From the NCBI GenBank assembly GCA_009760855.2, contig WPIO01000023.1:5012501-5076500 (forward strand): 64,000 nt of DNA, read 5' to 3'. The position numbers and the translations under genes are program-made. Below the pieces are notes generated by a model. The model did no database searches and was not told where the DNA came from. It saw only the letters and a program-made list of their open reading frames with translations. Below, one piece after another: positions 1 through 12,300 of this stretch. Position 1 is the first letter of the stretch. Every line of letters begins with the position of its first letter. This stretch comes from Cristatella mucedo (Eukaryota; Bryozoa; Phylactolaemata; Cristatellidae).

Positions 1-3000
1 TTTTCGTACACTTGGCTGACCTATCTCGGGGTCGAGCTAAAGCTAAGAACTACTGCCTCCGGAGTAGCCTTACCTGTTTAGCCTGTCTATCATGACTCGC
101 TTAAGCTAACTAACCTGATTAGCCTGACCTGTCTAGCCTGACCTGTCTGACCCAATCATTCTCGGCTCCTCAAACCAAAGAATGCGTCCGAATCGATCAT
201 TGCAGCTCGGCGTTCCTCGGCTCGGCAAAAGCGCGGCAGCTGTATTGGCGAGCTCGCGTCGGTGCGACGCTCTCGCGCGTCGGCGTGCGACCAAAATGGC
301 TGTCTCGGCTTCCTCCGAGAGTCTAAGCTCTAACTAAACACGGCCGCAGCGCCTGCACGCTTTGCCTGGCAGGAGCTGGGCAATACGCTAGCGAAATGCC
401 AGAGATTCGGGCCGAGACGCGCGGAGGAGTCGGTCTCTGGCGGCCGTCGGGCCATTCCGAGCGCGACAGCCCAAGTCTGCCACTGCGGCAGGTCTCACTT
501 GCCGCGGAGCGGCGGATGCCGAAAGGACCGACCGCTCGCGGCTGACGTACCGCTGCCTCGACGGGCAGAGCCAGCCGCGACTGGCAGCGCGTGATCACGC
601 GCTGATCATCCGCAACGATCGATCGCGTCGATGATCGTCGGATCCGCCCGTCGCCGGCATCGAAGCGTCGAGCCATCTGATTAAAGGCATCAGTCTTTAT
701 CATAGCTTGGATGCGCTTCGCCTATGGAGCGCTGCGACTTTGCACTAGGCGGTATAACGGAGAAAAATTAGACGTTACATTATATTATATTATATCATAT
801 ACGACTTTATTAGAACATTAGACATTGTAACGGAGAAAAATTAGACCTTTGTCGGAAAAATCCTTCCGAGTGGACTCGGACATCATATTGGCACTTTGTC
901 TTCCGCATTTTTTCCTTTAATTTTTCCGCATTTGGCCTCCCGAGCCCCGATTTCCAACCTGTCTGTCAAATACGAACGAGTCTTCTATCGCTGTTAGCGG
1001 CCGTATTGATGCCGCTGCTGCAAATAAGAACGGGTGAGCACGAGCCGGTGCCGGACTGGCGAAGGATAACCTCGGCACGCTCCACCCTCGGCGCTCGCTC
1101 CTTGAGCGCATGCGAGTGACTCGTGTCGCCCGAGACGCAATTCCTAGTGGTTAGCTGCGACGGCGCTCGAAGCGCTCGCTCGCGCGAGGACAGGTTATGC
1201 AAGCCACTGCATGGACTCCCTTTCGCGTCCTGCTAGAGACCGGACGATCGTGACAAAACGCTTACTTTAGCCGCGGTTTGGGTCTTGACAAGTTCCCCTA
1301 TGGATAAAAGCTGAGCTGACAGGGTGACGAAGAACTCAAAGTCGCACTCAGCGGGAATAGTTCTCGAGAGTAGCTGAAGGACACAGCGAGGGCTTGTCGC
1401 ATATTACGACCAGCCAGGCAGGCCCCTTTCGGCGACCGGAAGTGGTACCGTGCACGAGCGACTTTTCGGTTCCGAGTTGAATAAATCCTGCTTTCGCGAA
1501 GGAGTTGATCGCGAGCTCGAGTGCACTCACCGGGGCACAGGAAGCAAGCGACGAATGCACCGGCCCTTCAACGACCCTTCGAGATGCCGTCATCGAGCAG
1601 CAGGAAAGCGCTTGGCGAAACGAACGCTAATTGCTTCGCCAGAAAGGTGGTCGGAGCGCCGAAATTCTGAGCGCCTCATATAAAAGGTGAGTCGGCCGAC
1701 TGCTAGCTTCGGCGAATGAGGCTCTAGCTCGCGATTTCAGGTGCTTCCTAACCGCCTCGTTTCTTGAGGTAGAGTAGTGCAGCGGGGGCACGATGCCGAG
1801 CGAGAAGCGCGTGAGAGCGGCGTGAGGTGACAGACGGCTATGAGAAAGAGCGCCGCCTGCGGTCGGCGCCGGAGGCGAGCACCTGCCTCATCTGCCTCAT
1901 GCAGCGTCTGCACATGCTTGCTCCCACGCTGACTTTAGCCAGCACCGCTCACTGCAACGGTCTCTGGCCAGCACCTCTAATGCAGCCAAAGTCACATAGC
2001 GAGGACGGTTTGTTTTGAGAACGCTGCGAAGATGACAAGACTGCTCGCGGTGTCGGTGCAAATGCTACCACTCTGATACACTTCTGGGCCTGACTTTTCA
2101 GGTTTTCTTAGTTGCCTACATTATGAATCGTTCCGAATAAAGAAAGTAGTAGTCACACTTTCACTGATAGCAGTCAAACCAATGTAATGGAACGAAGGCC
2201 ACACAGCCAGATCGATAGCGAGAACGCCTCGAAGGCAACGCGTGAATCGTTCGAAGCTTCATCGGCGACCCAACTCCCATAGGGTTGCATCCTAGTCAGG
2301 ATCTTACTATTTCTGAGGCAACTCGTATCGTGGCGGTGCTATAGCCTGAGCCTTTACTCCAGCAGCATCAGCCGACGACCAAGACCGTCTGTCGAACGAG
2401 CTGCGAGCTTTTCTAAGCTGTTCTGGCCCGAAAGATTTCATAGCAGCTGCAGCAGCATTGAGCTGCTGCAGCTGCGAGCGAGCCGAGAGGCACTTCCAGT
2501 CGCAGCCTTCGAAGTTGCCCAGCTCAACAGATTCACGTAGCTGCTCATCCATATTTGCCGAGCTGAAATTTGCAAGCCTCTTGCTCTCCTCTCCATTCGG
2601 TCAGCTCCAGTCGCTGACTAGGAGTGGCTCGTGAGAACAAATACCGGCAGATTGTGGTGACTCGAAAGCGTTGGGCGAATCCCCCAGCTACTCTCTCAAT
2701 GCGACTTGCAGACAGACGTGTGTAGGAGCAAAAGAAATCGTGTTACGAATGCACCATGGCGACTCATTAACCTCGGTCGTTCGCCACGGCGAGCACAGCA
2801 GAGCTCGCAGTGGCGCCAGTCCTTGCAGACTCACGGCGTTATGGGGCGATGGCGTAATGGGGCGATGGCGTAATTACGTAATCGAAGACGCATGGCGTAA
2901 CGCTACTAAGCTGAGCTGAGCTGAGCCCCTCGAAGCGCGGCTAGCGAGCGAAGTTCGCTAGCCGCTGCTGCCCCGATGCACGCACACCGGTATGCCGACG

Positions 3001-3451
3001 GCAGCGGAGAGGTGTAGCAATCGAGACATTTCAGTCCATACATTTACCACTACAGGATATAGGATTAGTACTACCGAAGGGAAATGACGACGGCACGGCA
3101 CTGGCTTTGGGAACACCAGTAGATTTCTCGTCATTTAGCATAGCTTGAGTGCTGATGTCCAAGCTACTCACGCGACCAAAGAAAAGATTCCATTCGACTT
3201 CAAATTAAATTGCGAGAATTGAATCTCGTCGAGGTTTACCGTAATTTAGAGGATGCGATTCCATCTAGAAGCCGAGTTAATGCTATGCGTTATGTGTGAG
3301 TTAATGCGTGAGCAGTCGAACACCATAAGATCGTATCGACAACACAGCGGGCAGTGTATTACCAAATCGCAGGAAGCCACGCGAGAGCTAGTGGCCATGA
3401 TGGCCGACCCTAGTCAGCGAGAGTCTGTAAGTCTATAATTGGGTCCACATA
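1..3451. other. no recognised gene; CpG-rich start
   Basis: The first 700 bp are CpG-rich and may be the edge of a promoter. A 16-bp direct duplication (ATGGGGCGATGGCGTA) is at 2838-2869. Open frames are under 130 aa and match nothing I know. Confidence 0.5.
1679..1686 (+). promoter_or_regulatory. TATA-box-like motif
   Basis: TATAAAAG in a CpG-containing context. No downstream gene is recognised, so the assignment is weak. Confidence 0.15.
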
Positions 3452-3590
3452 TTTAACAGCCTCATTTTGTATAGCGGCAGAGGAGCCTTAATGGCTATCA
3501 CCACCGCTTGCAGCTAAAGTAAAGAATCTTCTACTGCAGGACTTGAACCCACGTCCTCAGTCGTCAAGAGCGAGCACCTTACGTTCTGAA
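3452..3590 (-). mobile_element. SINE family B
   Basis: Minus-strand copy of a second tRNA-derived family. On the element strand it has a B-box-like GTGGGTTCAAGTCCTGCAGT, then GCGGTGGTGATAGCC and an end reading TATACAAAATGAGGCTGTTA. Confidence 0.75.
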
Positions 3591-5032
3591 TTATCACGCA
3601 TAGCACACACTCCAGTGCACGGTGCAAGCAAATTCCAATATGGCACTGGACCTGAGATTCATTATCCGAACTTTGAGCACCAACAATCAAGCACTCTTCC
3701 ACTTAGTCAAGCAACGCAGGAAACAATTTTGGAGCCGTCGAAGGATCTGCCGCGGCGGCATCTAGCCTACGGCGACTCTCACAATTTTTTAGCATTGAGT
3801 GACTCAGAACAATAAGGTGACATGAAGTGATAGTGTTTTTCTCTCTAAGAAAACACGGCTTGGTCTATTGTAAATCTTAGACATGGGGTTCTGGAACATT
3901 CTGGAACAGCCTCGGTCAGTCTTGCTTCTGGCCCTGCTCCTGTCCTTGCTTTAATCCTGCTTTAGTCTTTGTGACATACATCACCAAGACTCGATGAGGC
4001 TATCCAAGTCTTACAGAAGGCGGATCGAAGAATTGTAAGCTGAGCGAGCATGGTTCTAGCACTTGGCCAAGACTGAATAAGCGACTCTAGCCGTCGTGGG
4101 CAAGCCTTCGTCACTGCTTTGAAAAGCATGGTGGGTGACTTGACCGGTGACCTTGACGGATTCGTCCCAAGACAGTCCCTGTTAATGGGACACTATTGTC
4201 TCTGCATAATGCAATCAGATCACTAGGCGTCTGGCGAAAAAGGTAATAGCGAGCGTAAGGTCTCAATTCATCGGGAGGTGCCTCGCGGGAGGTCCATCTT
4301 CTACCTCCCTGATAAAAGCAATTCTCCTACGATCACTCCGGGGGGAGGGAGGGAGCAAAGAAGCAAGACTTAACCGTGTGAACTTCCTACAAGATGGACG
4401 ACCGCATCGAGGCACAAGAAGGACAGAAGCGAGACTGACCGTGTAAACGTGGCATTAGTGGGTCCAAACGTGCCCACCATCTGTCCGAAGCGAATGCTAA
4501 TGGCCTTCCTTGGCAGCACATCTTCAGCTGATGTTCGGAATATTACCTGACGCCGTAGCCACAACTTTAAAAGAGTACTATACACCTTTAACTGCGGTCA
4601 GGAAATGAGGAAGGCATCTCACTGTCAGGAACGAGACCTGCTTTCTGGCAAGCACCATTTACTTGCCTTTTTGCTAAATTGGTTTCGCCGTTTTCATCGA
4701 ATGACGTACCTGTATTCTGTTGTGGCTGCACCGGTTCTAGTCGGGGCACCTAAGGAGAAGATAGTGGCTAGCTGATTGGCAGGCTGGAGCTTTTCCGTAG
4801 AATTTCCTACCGCATTCGATCAAAGAACTATCAAGTGCTAAGTAGCTGTGCGGCAGTCCACAAAGCCGCAGCCTCCGAAAAAGGCCGTGCCTCAACACCT
4901 GTTGTTTATTGCGTTCTGCTCCTTCTCAGCGCTCGGCAGGGAGACTCCTAAGTAAAGCCAAGGATGAATACAACATAGCCACCGGGTCGTGGCAAGAAGC
5001 TCGCTCAATCTCTTCTCTTTTTCGTCACGCAC
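3591..5032. other. no recognised feature
   Basis: Unique-looking sequence between a SINE B and the microsatellite block. No conserved exon was recognised on either strand. Confidence 0.5.
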
Positions 5033-5075
5033 ACACTCACATTCACACACACACTCACACACGCACGCACACACA

Positions 5076-5126
<51 letters not shown>
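5033..5126. repeat. AC microsatellite
   Basis: Nearly pure AC dinucleotides with a few CT and CG interruptions. The open frames over it (His/Thr or Cys/Val repeats) are artefacts. Confidence 0.98.
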
Positions 5127-5127
<1 letters not shown>

Positions 5128-5221
5128 GACGCACGTGCACACACACAGACATGCCCCGACCTCCCCTCCGCCTACGTCACTCTCCACTCCATTCTGACTC
5201 TCTTTTTCGCTTCGTTTGTCT

Positions 5222-5267
5222 TTTCCGGTCTCCTTTCCTGCTCTTTCTCTCTATCTCTCACTCTCCA

Positions 5268-5306
<39 letters not shown>

Positions 5307-5331
5307 CTTTCTCTCGCTCTCTTCTCTAGCT

Positions 5332-5391
<60 letters not shown>

Positions 5392-5469
5392 CCTCTGTAG
5401 CTGTCTCCCTCCCTCTCACTCTCTGTCTCTCCGTCTCCCTCTGTCTCCGTCTCTCTCTGTCTCTCTCTC

Positions 5470-5554
<85 letters not shown>

Positions 5555-5600
5555 CTCTCTCTGTGTCTCTCTCGGTGTCTTTCTCAATCAGTCTGTCTCT
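5222..5600. repeat. CT (AG) microsatellite, long
   Basis: About 380 bp of CT repeat with short interruptions, right after the AC repeat. This polypyrimidine/polypurine tract could form triplex (H-DNA). Confidence 0.97.
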
Positions 5601-6023
5601 CTCCCTCTCTCTTTCGCACTCCTTCTCTCTTCCAGCATGTGTACGTGCGAGGCTCCTTCTTTCTCCCTTTCCTTATCTGCTTGAAGGATGGAACGGTGTA
5701 ACAGTTCAAATGCAAAATCATTCATGTCCTATGGAAGAAACGAGTTTGCCTGCACGTACACGTCGGCGTCGGTTGCTAGTATCGTGACATGTTTGTAGGT
5801 TTCTGCAGCGGTAGTTTCGGCAACAGCACCACTGATCGAATCGATGCAATTTCGAACCTAGTACTGTTCTCATTCGCCAAAAGTTAGAACCGCATTTTCT
5901 CTCGTATCTTACCCTCTTTAGTGTACGAGCTGTACGAATTTGAGTGCCAGTTATAAAATTTAGATCAAAAGCAGCTTTACAACTCGATCATGCTTGCTGC
6001 ATGGTTTGATCTGCAGCATTTAC
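5601..6023. other. 3' flank of the unidentified gene
   Basis: Downstream of the minus-strand gene at 6.0-6.9 kb, so the near part is probably its 3' UTR. No strong poly(A) hexamer was identified. Confidence 0.4.
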
Positions 6024-6298
6024 TTAAATAAACAGCTCTTTTATGTTTTTAAGCGCCATTTCAGATGCCGATAACCGTTTAGCCCGACGTGACGAGAAAG
6101 TAAACGAGCAGTCACTCAGCGAGCTTCCAGCGTGAAGCCAATCCTGATTATCATCATCGTCTTCGGCTGCAGACAGAGGCTGCAGAGGCTGTAGTTCCAC
6201 TAAATAGCTGCAGGTTTTGCTACGTCTTCCGGGTAAGAAGCCTCCTAAGATCGGCTGGTAAAAGACTGGTGCAGAAGTCTGGAAGTTCAATAAGACTT
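6024..6298 (-). CDS. unidentified gene, terminal exon
   Basis: The acceptor is strong: a T/C-rich run leading to TTGTTGCAG. The exon is 275 nt and ends in TAA. It encodes a short hydrophobic start, then the acidic cluster EDDDDNQD, then a Ser-rich and Lys/Arg-rich C-terminus ending KNIKELFI. No clear AATAAA was seen just downstream. Confidence 0.55.
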
Positions 6299-6912
6299 CT
6301 GCAACAACACAAAACTAAGAGGTACGGCGGTGAGAGTGAGGAAAATGACTTCAAACTGTTGAATGCAGCCTACCAGCTGCCACTGACTCGTAATTAGAAC
6401 AACTGTAGAACAGCTGCGAAGCGTCTTCAAAATAGTCAAGCTTATGTAATATCAAGACCATGTCTGTCAAGGGAAGATGAAAATAAGATTGGCTCGTATG
6501 CGAACCCTCAGGAATTCGAACATTGAAATTAAAATCCTTCGAACTCTTAAGTCTGGATTTTGTAGGGAAGGAAGGATTTCGCAAAGCGAAACGACCAGGA
6601 CGTATGATAAATTGCTTCGCGTTTTCTGGGCATTAACTCAATAAGGGCCTCAAGTGGGTAGTGTTCTATATTAAGTGGCTTTGCTTTGACGTTTCTCTCG
6701 ATGTTGACATGCATGGTAAGCTGATTACTTGAGTTCTGAATCGTAAAGTCTGTCGGTAGAAGCATTGTAAGAGGCATTGGATATCGAAAATAGAACAATG
6801 GTTCGACGGTATGTTCCGACGCAGACAGAAACTGCCACTCCAGCCAGCACTCGTTAGCAATTTGTCTGTGATTTATATCGTTCTTTATTTGAATTCCGTT
6901 GACAGAAGTTTG
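6024..6912 (-). CDS. unidentified spliced gene, last three exons
   Basis: Three minus-strand exons (6912-6729, 6625-6374, 6298-6024) join in one frame across introns of 103 and 75 bp to give about 236 residues ending in TAA at 6024-6026. Phases match at both junctions: phase 1 at 6729/6625 and phase 1 at 6374/6298. The last intron ends in a good pyrimidine-rich tract before CAG. The product has a hydrophobic, aromatic-rich first part (WLEWQFLSASE, EPLFYFRYPMPL), a middle with LPLTDMVLILHKLDYFEDAS, then an acidic run (EDDDDNQD), a Ser-rich stretch and a basic end. No signal peptide or zinc motif is visible and I do not recognise the family. Upstream exons were not found; the CpG-rich block at 7.1-8.1 kb could be the promoter. 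A decayed element is possible, but in-phase splice sites argue for a live gene. Confidence 0.55.
6374..6625 (-). CDS. unidentified gene, second-last exon
   Basis: This is 252 nt between an acceptor ending CCCAG and a GTAGGC donor. It starts two bases into a codon and ends one base into a codon, which fits both neighbours. It encodes a basic stretch (FIIRPGRFALRNPSFPTK) and then LPLTDMVLILHKLDYFEDAS. Confidence 0.5.
6729..6912 (-). CDS. unidentified gene, third-last exon
   Basis: The minus-strand frame is open from an acceptor (ATTTAG at the 6913 boundary) to a GTAATC donor after 6729. It is 61 codons plus one base. The frame has a stop immediately upstream, inside the putative acceptor, so the exon start is a prediction. 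The translated text looks like protein (SVNGIQIKNDINHR, PLTMLLPTDFTIQNS). Confidence 0.45.
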
Positions 6913-8221
6913 CTAAATCACGGCCTTCGGCGTGGCGGGCAGAAGGTTCGACAAGCAGGCGAAGTAAAGATGCTTTTCTTTAGCGAAGAAATACCCTGCG
7001 CTCGCGAACTTGGAGGAGGACGCGGTTGGATTTTTCGAGCAGTCCCGTGTGCTTCCGGCTGCTTACCGCTTACCCTTTATCCTCCTCCTTCACCTGCATT
7101 TAGCAAGCCGACCGGCGGTCCTCTCGCGCAGGCCGAGAGCCGTGGGATCCTGGTTTCCGGTAGCACGGCGCATTGTTATGGCGAGCTCGCCGCTTTTAGA
7201 ACCACGTGACCTTGCGGTGGGTGAACCCGGCCTCTGCGGTGGCGCTTAAGTACATACGCCGCAGCGGCGATCGGCCGCTCGCCGAAGTGCGGCTCAATTA
7301 GCCGGCCGTCGCTGGCTGGCAGGCAGCCCTGTGAAAGGCGAGATCTTCCGGCACTCGACCGGCGAGGGCCGAGTAGCGACCGCCTCGTGTCAATTTACAG
7401 TTAAGCTGACCGCTGCTGGCCGAGTCCGAGCGAGATGATGACACCGCTGCACTCGGTTATCAGGGGTATTGGGCACAAAGCGCTGCGGCGGCGGCGGCGG
7501 CCGGCTAGCGCATCGCCGTCCGTACAAGTAAGCCCTCTGCCGCTGCTGCGAGAGCGTCTGGCGAGCTGCTCCGACGCGTCCGACCGGCGCCGCCGGAACC
7601 CCGAGGGCTCCCGAAGAAAAGCGGCGCGCCACGCCGCAGTGTAGGCGAGCGAGGATGTCGTAAGCGAGTGGACGGACGGTCGACGCTCGTCGATGTCGCC
7701 GAGGCCGCTCGAGAGCGGAACTTCCGGGAGTTCCGAGCTCGCATGCTAGCTCGCCCTGGCCACGCAGTGCCGTCGCATGCCCGCGAAACATTACGATGGC
7801 GGAGAGGACAGCTTGTTCAGCTCATCTTGCGAGCGCTCCGTCGTCTTGTTCCCTTCGGGCGAAGCTCCGCATTCTTCTTCGCATCCTCCGCATCGCTCGA
7901 AACGCCTCGCAACGCCGAGAAGCTTCGATCGGCGACTCGAAGCTTCTCGGCGGGCAGGCTGAGGGAGCCCCGGTCGTCGTTACTCGTCATGCGCAGCCCC
8001 GCTCGAAAACGGCGCTACAGCGCCTGCCGACGCGCCTGCGACCCATTACTGACGAAGTCTGAGCTCTGAATGGCGGCTAGCGACTCGCAGATGCTGCTTA
8101 GGCGAGCGCGAACCGACTTTGAGACGAAGTGAACCGTAGAACTACTGCGAACGGAGCCTGGAGTGCAGTCCGATTGCTCTTACGACACGCCGATTCTTCG
8201 ACGTGGACGCACTAAGTTGAT
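6913..8221. other. CpG-rich block, possible promoter or 5' exon region
   Basis: GC- and CpG-rich, most clearly at 7.14-8.06 kb, where open frames on both strands are Arg/Ala/Pro-rich and overlap each other, as expected for noncoding GC-rich DNA. It could hold the first exons of the minus-strand gene, but no donor in the right phase was found. Confidence 0.4.
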
Positions 8222-8465
8222 TCATAATGATAATAATAATAATACTAACAATAATGCATTTGTTATAGCCCCCTAGAGAATCTTTTTCTAGGCACTTGAC
8301 ATCTGCTGCAAAGGAAAGTGCGATCGAATGGTTAGCGGTAGCATGCTCAATGACAACGAGCATAACCTGGTTAGAGGTGCCGTGCACAGGATCAGCGTGC
8401 AAATACGGTTGGCGGCAGCATTCGCGGTGTCCGCGTGCATTAGCACACAAGGGACGATAACGATG
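8222..8465 (-). mobile_element. L2/CR1-like LINE 3' UTR and tail
   Basis: AAT repeats, a diverged tail hairpin, then the family 3' UTR with its CATGCT/GTCAGC-type repeats. No coding part is left. Confidence 0.75.
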
Positions 8466-10732
8466 CGAAGAATACGGAGCGTCGCCAGGGAGACAAAACG
8501 AGGAACTCGCAAGCTGAGCTACTGGATAAGCTGTCCTCTCCGACTAGGCAGAGCATGGGCACCAGACCATGGATACGATTGCCACGCACTGCACATCATC
8601 GCGCATGCACTGGTCCTCAACGAGCACGAAATGAGAGTTGGCAGCAGTCGCACTCTTCGTAGTGCTGACACCGGCAGCTGTACAGCTCCTCCCGTGTAGT
8701 AAAACAGCACCGTCGTCGTCCAGGCCAGCATCAGTGCCGCAGTCTCAGCAGTGTTTGCACAGTAGCAATCTCTAAGCGAGTGACAGCAGTAATCGGCTCC
8801 GCCGTGGCAGTTACCGGCACAGACAGCCAGCACAACCACTTCGTTCCTCATATCGTCAGTCATGACTGAGGTACCGGATCGCCGGACAGTAACCACAGAG
8901 AGCTTCGTGCTGTCTGCTAGAATCCTCAACTCGGTCCTTCCACGCTGCATAGTGGGTTCCCAATTTAAATATACGGAGCTCCAACCGTGGCATGCGTTTG
9001 TGCTACAGCGGTAACCTTATCACTCTTGATACCTTCCATATTACCAGCAGTAAGTTACTACCTGCTGCCTTCATTAGTTCATTAGCGAAAGTTCCAGCCT
9101 CATAGTGATCTTAGCATTACTCTCGAGATAGCGAATACCCTGAACGCAGATGTATCTCAGTTAATTATCTCCTTTGCATCATAAATAAAGTGCCTAGTCA
9201 GAGAATGAGCTCTCCGAGGGCGCTATACAAGAGTCATATAGCATTTTAAGCAGCGGCTAACCATCAATCAAACGTTTTGCTTTATAACGCACGTGGGATG
9301 CTATGCTAGACGTCTTACTAAGCCGTGGCTATGAGATTCTTCAAGATGTTTTTTCATGCTGGCTGTCTGTGCAAGCATGAAACTAGTTTTCGTGCCATGC
9401 GTTTTGCTAAGCCTTGGGTATTGATTATCTTGCAGCGAGTTGTTAAGCACTTGCATAGAGATTAGGTTCTCTTAGGGTGCTATATAAACGACATCTTATA
9501 ATTATTATCCACAACATGTCGCGCCATTTCGTAAGCGAACTTTCATGGAAATTTGCTACAAATGCACGGGTCGCTACAGCAATCCGCAGCAAAACCATTA
9601 CAAACTGTTCGAAGCTGTACGAAGGTCCAGCTTTGAATGCACACCACACCAACTGCCGTTCAAGTCCACCAATACAATTTCTAGCGATTGCCACGCGTGT
9701 TCACTTCACTATTAAAATAGAACTAAAAGTCGGCTGATTTAACTGCCTCGTGTATATAAGAGTCTCCGCGACTGTCAACCCACTTTTAGAGCCGTCCTTT
9801 ACTGGTAATGGCCGTCTGCGAAGCCAAAGTACAACATCCGAGTTAGGATGGTAGAGTGGCGGGAGTTGTGCATCATCGTTCTGCTGTGTGATTTGATGTC
9901 GTCGACCTTGAAATGCGCGATGCTGAAGCCACAGCACATCGGTCGTTATGGATAAAGCAGCGTCTCACCCCGCCGACGGTCTTTAGCGGTCCAGCGTTGA
10001 CATGATTCCGTTACCACTGGGTACATTCAAGATGTGGCATTTGAAGCTGTTACGACAGCCTTTTAGAAGTTTACGTACCCTGATGCTCGACTGCAGTGCT
10101 GTCAATAGATTAGAAGCTGTTGAGACGTTATGCACGACATAAAGTGTGAGATTTGCTCAACAGACGGGCCTTCGTTTAAGGCACTTCGGGTCGTTCTATC
10201 TTTGCTGGGAGAGCTCTCGCCCGCACCTTCGCTACTCCCTACAGCTGGTTCACTGCAGACTGAGCCGACTCTGCCAACTCAGCTGCCGAAATATTCAGCA
10301 CTTGGGGATATCGTCCGACGCGATTGCACCCTAGAGCGTGCAGGAGACACGGTCTTGTATTATAGTTACGGGGGTACAGTTCCCAAAGTAGTTGGCTAGT
10401 TTTTTAGTATCCCATCTCTCCTCCAACCGAGTACACCGTCGCTCGAAACTACTCCCGTTGCCTCGGTGAAAACAGCTTCGCTCAAGGAAATCAAGGCTCG
10501 CATACTACGCTGGGAAGCATACGTCGCGAGCCTATTCTTAGCATTCGCGCACAAGCTGATAACTTATACACGTGTGCACGTGTCGCCGGAGACCACGTGC
10601 TAAGGCCTGTAGCAAAAGTCGGTTTTCGACGTGCAGACGATCCCGTGGACGAATGCTTATATAAGAAGGATGCCTAAAGCGAGATTCTGTGGTCTATATC
10701 ACAGGTATTTATCGCATCGTTTAGAGGGTCCC
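8466..10732. other. no recognised gene
   Basis: A 143-aa minus-strand frame (8519-8950) and an 89-aa plus-strand frame (10130-10399) are the longest. Neither shows a known motif. The rest is AT-richer and featureless. Confidence 0.45.
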
Positions 10733-10968
10733 TGCGATTTGTCCTTTATGTGCTTATGCGTGCTGACACTGTGCGTGCTGCCACTGTGCATGCTGCCACT
10801 AATCGTACTTGCATGCTGACCGTGTGCTTGTTACCCCTAATCGTGTTATTCTTGTTATTTATTGACCGTTATGTGGGGTCGTGCTTACTTTGCGGCAAAT
10901 GTAAAGTGCCTAGAAAGAGATTGAGTTCTCCGAGGGAGCTACATTAAATATATTATTATTACAGTTCA
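10733..10968 (+). mobile_element. L2/CR1-like LINE 3' UTR and tail
   Basis: It starts GTGCTTATGCGTGCTGACAC, the family 3' UTR, and ends with the tail (AAAGTGCCTAGAAAGAGATT) and an ATTATT run. Confidence 0.8.
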
Positions 10969-11771
10969 GACCGGTCGTTAATTATATCTAAGATTTTTTA
11001 TCGCCCCGATACCATTGGCAGCTAATACTTTATTCAACTGTCTCGTGGTCTGAGGTACTAGAACTCACTTACCGCGGACTCGCATATCTGAGTCATAGCA
11101 GAAATACAATAATATGCATACATTTACATGTTCATTACGTGTCACATCCGGAAGTAATTGTCGCTCTCCACCATATTACCGTGTGACGGACGGAAGTTCT
11201 CGCTTTTTTATTAGAATAGATTTGCACATGAACTAAAAACTACGAATGTAAAATATCTAGCGCGCATGCGCGCCGGCGCGAGACATCTTCTTTTACACCT
11301 ATCGACGCACAATGGAATCGCACTTTTTATCTACGGTGCGTCGCGACGGTTGCAGGCTAAATAAAAAATTGGAGATTAGATTGAACACGCCGTGGTGGGT
11401 ATGGACGGCCGTCTCCTGCCTCTCGCGTAGAGTAGCCAACTAACGGCTGAAGGCCAAATACAACCGCGAGATACGACTTTCCGGATACGACCCGCGTCGG
11501 CTCTTTTGCTCGATAGGGCACTTTATTCGAGACGCTGCGTTCTTTTCTCAAAGGCAGTCGGTGGTGGTCTGCTGCTTTGGCTACACGAAGCAGAACAAGT
11601 GGAGGTATACGAACGCGGAAGCGCCATAGTCCCACCCAGTTCACACGTAAAAGGGCCGGCACTCAGAAAGTAGACTTGCTTATCTTGCACACGCACGTAC
11701 CGGCAGATCAATAGCTAGGCTGTGCCCGTTACTTTTGACTGGGACAGCTTCTTGATAAAATTAAGAGCAGG
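10969..11771. other. no recognised gene
   Basis: Sequence between a LINE tail and a SINE A. A 101-aa minus-strand frame at 11357-11662 has no known motif. Confidence 0.45.
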
Positions 11772-11912
11772 TCTGGTCCAGCTGTTAAGGTGCTCTCGCC
11801 CGGACCAAGGTCTGACTGAGATCGTGGGCTCAAGCCCAGTGGTGGCATATGTGAAGCGCCTGAGTAGAGATTAAGTTCTCTTGGGGAGCTATACAAATGA
11901 ATTATTATTAAT
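11772..11912 (+). mobile_element. SINE family A
   Basis: tRNA-like head (GGTCCAGCTGTTAAGGTGCT; GTGGGCTCAAGCCC as B-box-like region), then GGCATATGTGAAGCGCC and a tail like the LINE 3' end (AGAGATTAAGTTCTCTTGGG) and ATT repeats. Confidence 0.85.
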
Positions 11913-12151
11913 CATTATAAGAGCAATGGTTTGTGTAATGAAGCATCCACCAAGATATTATAATCGGAAACTTCGTCAGGGTCGACCATCCCCAAATATT
12001 CAGATTTTCGCTTTTTTACTTTATAGCTACGTTGGTTAAGAAAGCCGCTTCCGAAGACGGACCGCCACGGAAATCGTCGTCCACTGAACTTCTTGTACTT
12101 GACTGCACTAGACCTATGCTTGAATGACATCATGTCAGCTGGAATATAAAT

Positions 12152-12300
12152 CATTTGTATTGCACCTTAAGAGAACACAGTCTCTAGTCGGGCGTTTCAC
12201 ATATATGCCACGGGGCTCGAGCCCACAACCTCGGTAATCAAACACATTGACCTTGACCTTGATTTGAGGCGAGCGCCCTATCCACTGGGTCTACACTCAA
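12152..12300 (-). mobile_element. SINE family A
   Basis: Minus-strand full-length copy with diverged tail and a GGGCTCGAGCCC B-box-like core. Confidence 0.8.

Noticed and set aside
4892-5787. Several open frames of His/Thr, Cys/Val, Ser/Leu or Arg/Glu repeats
   Set aside because: They are translations of the AC and CT microsatellites.
8519-8950. 143-aa minus-strand open frame
   Set aside because: Cys- and Ala-rich text without a recognised domain or convincing splice sites. Not enough to call a gene.
11380-11440. 5S rRNA-like stretch (ACGGCCGTCCATACCCACCA on the minus strand)
   Set aside because: Only a short match to the start of 5S rRNA. The rest, including the internal promoter region, does not follow.
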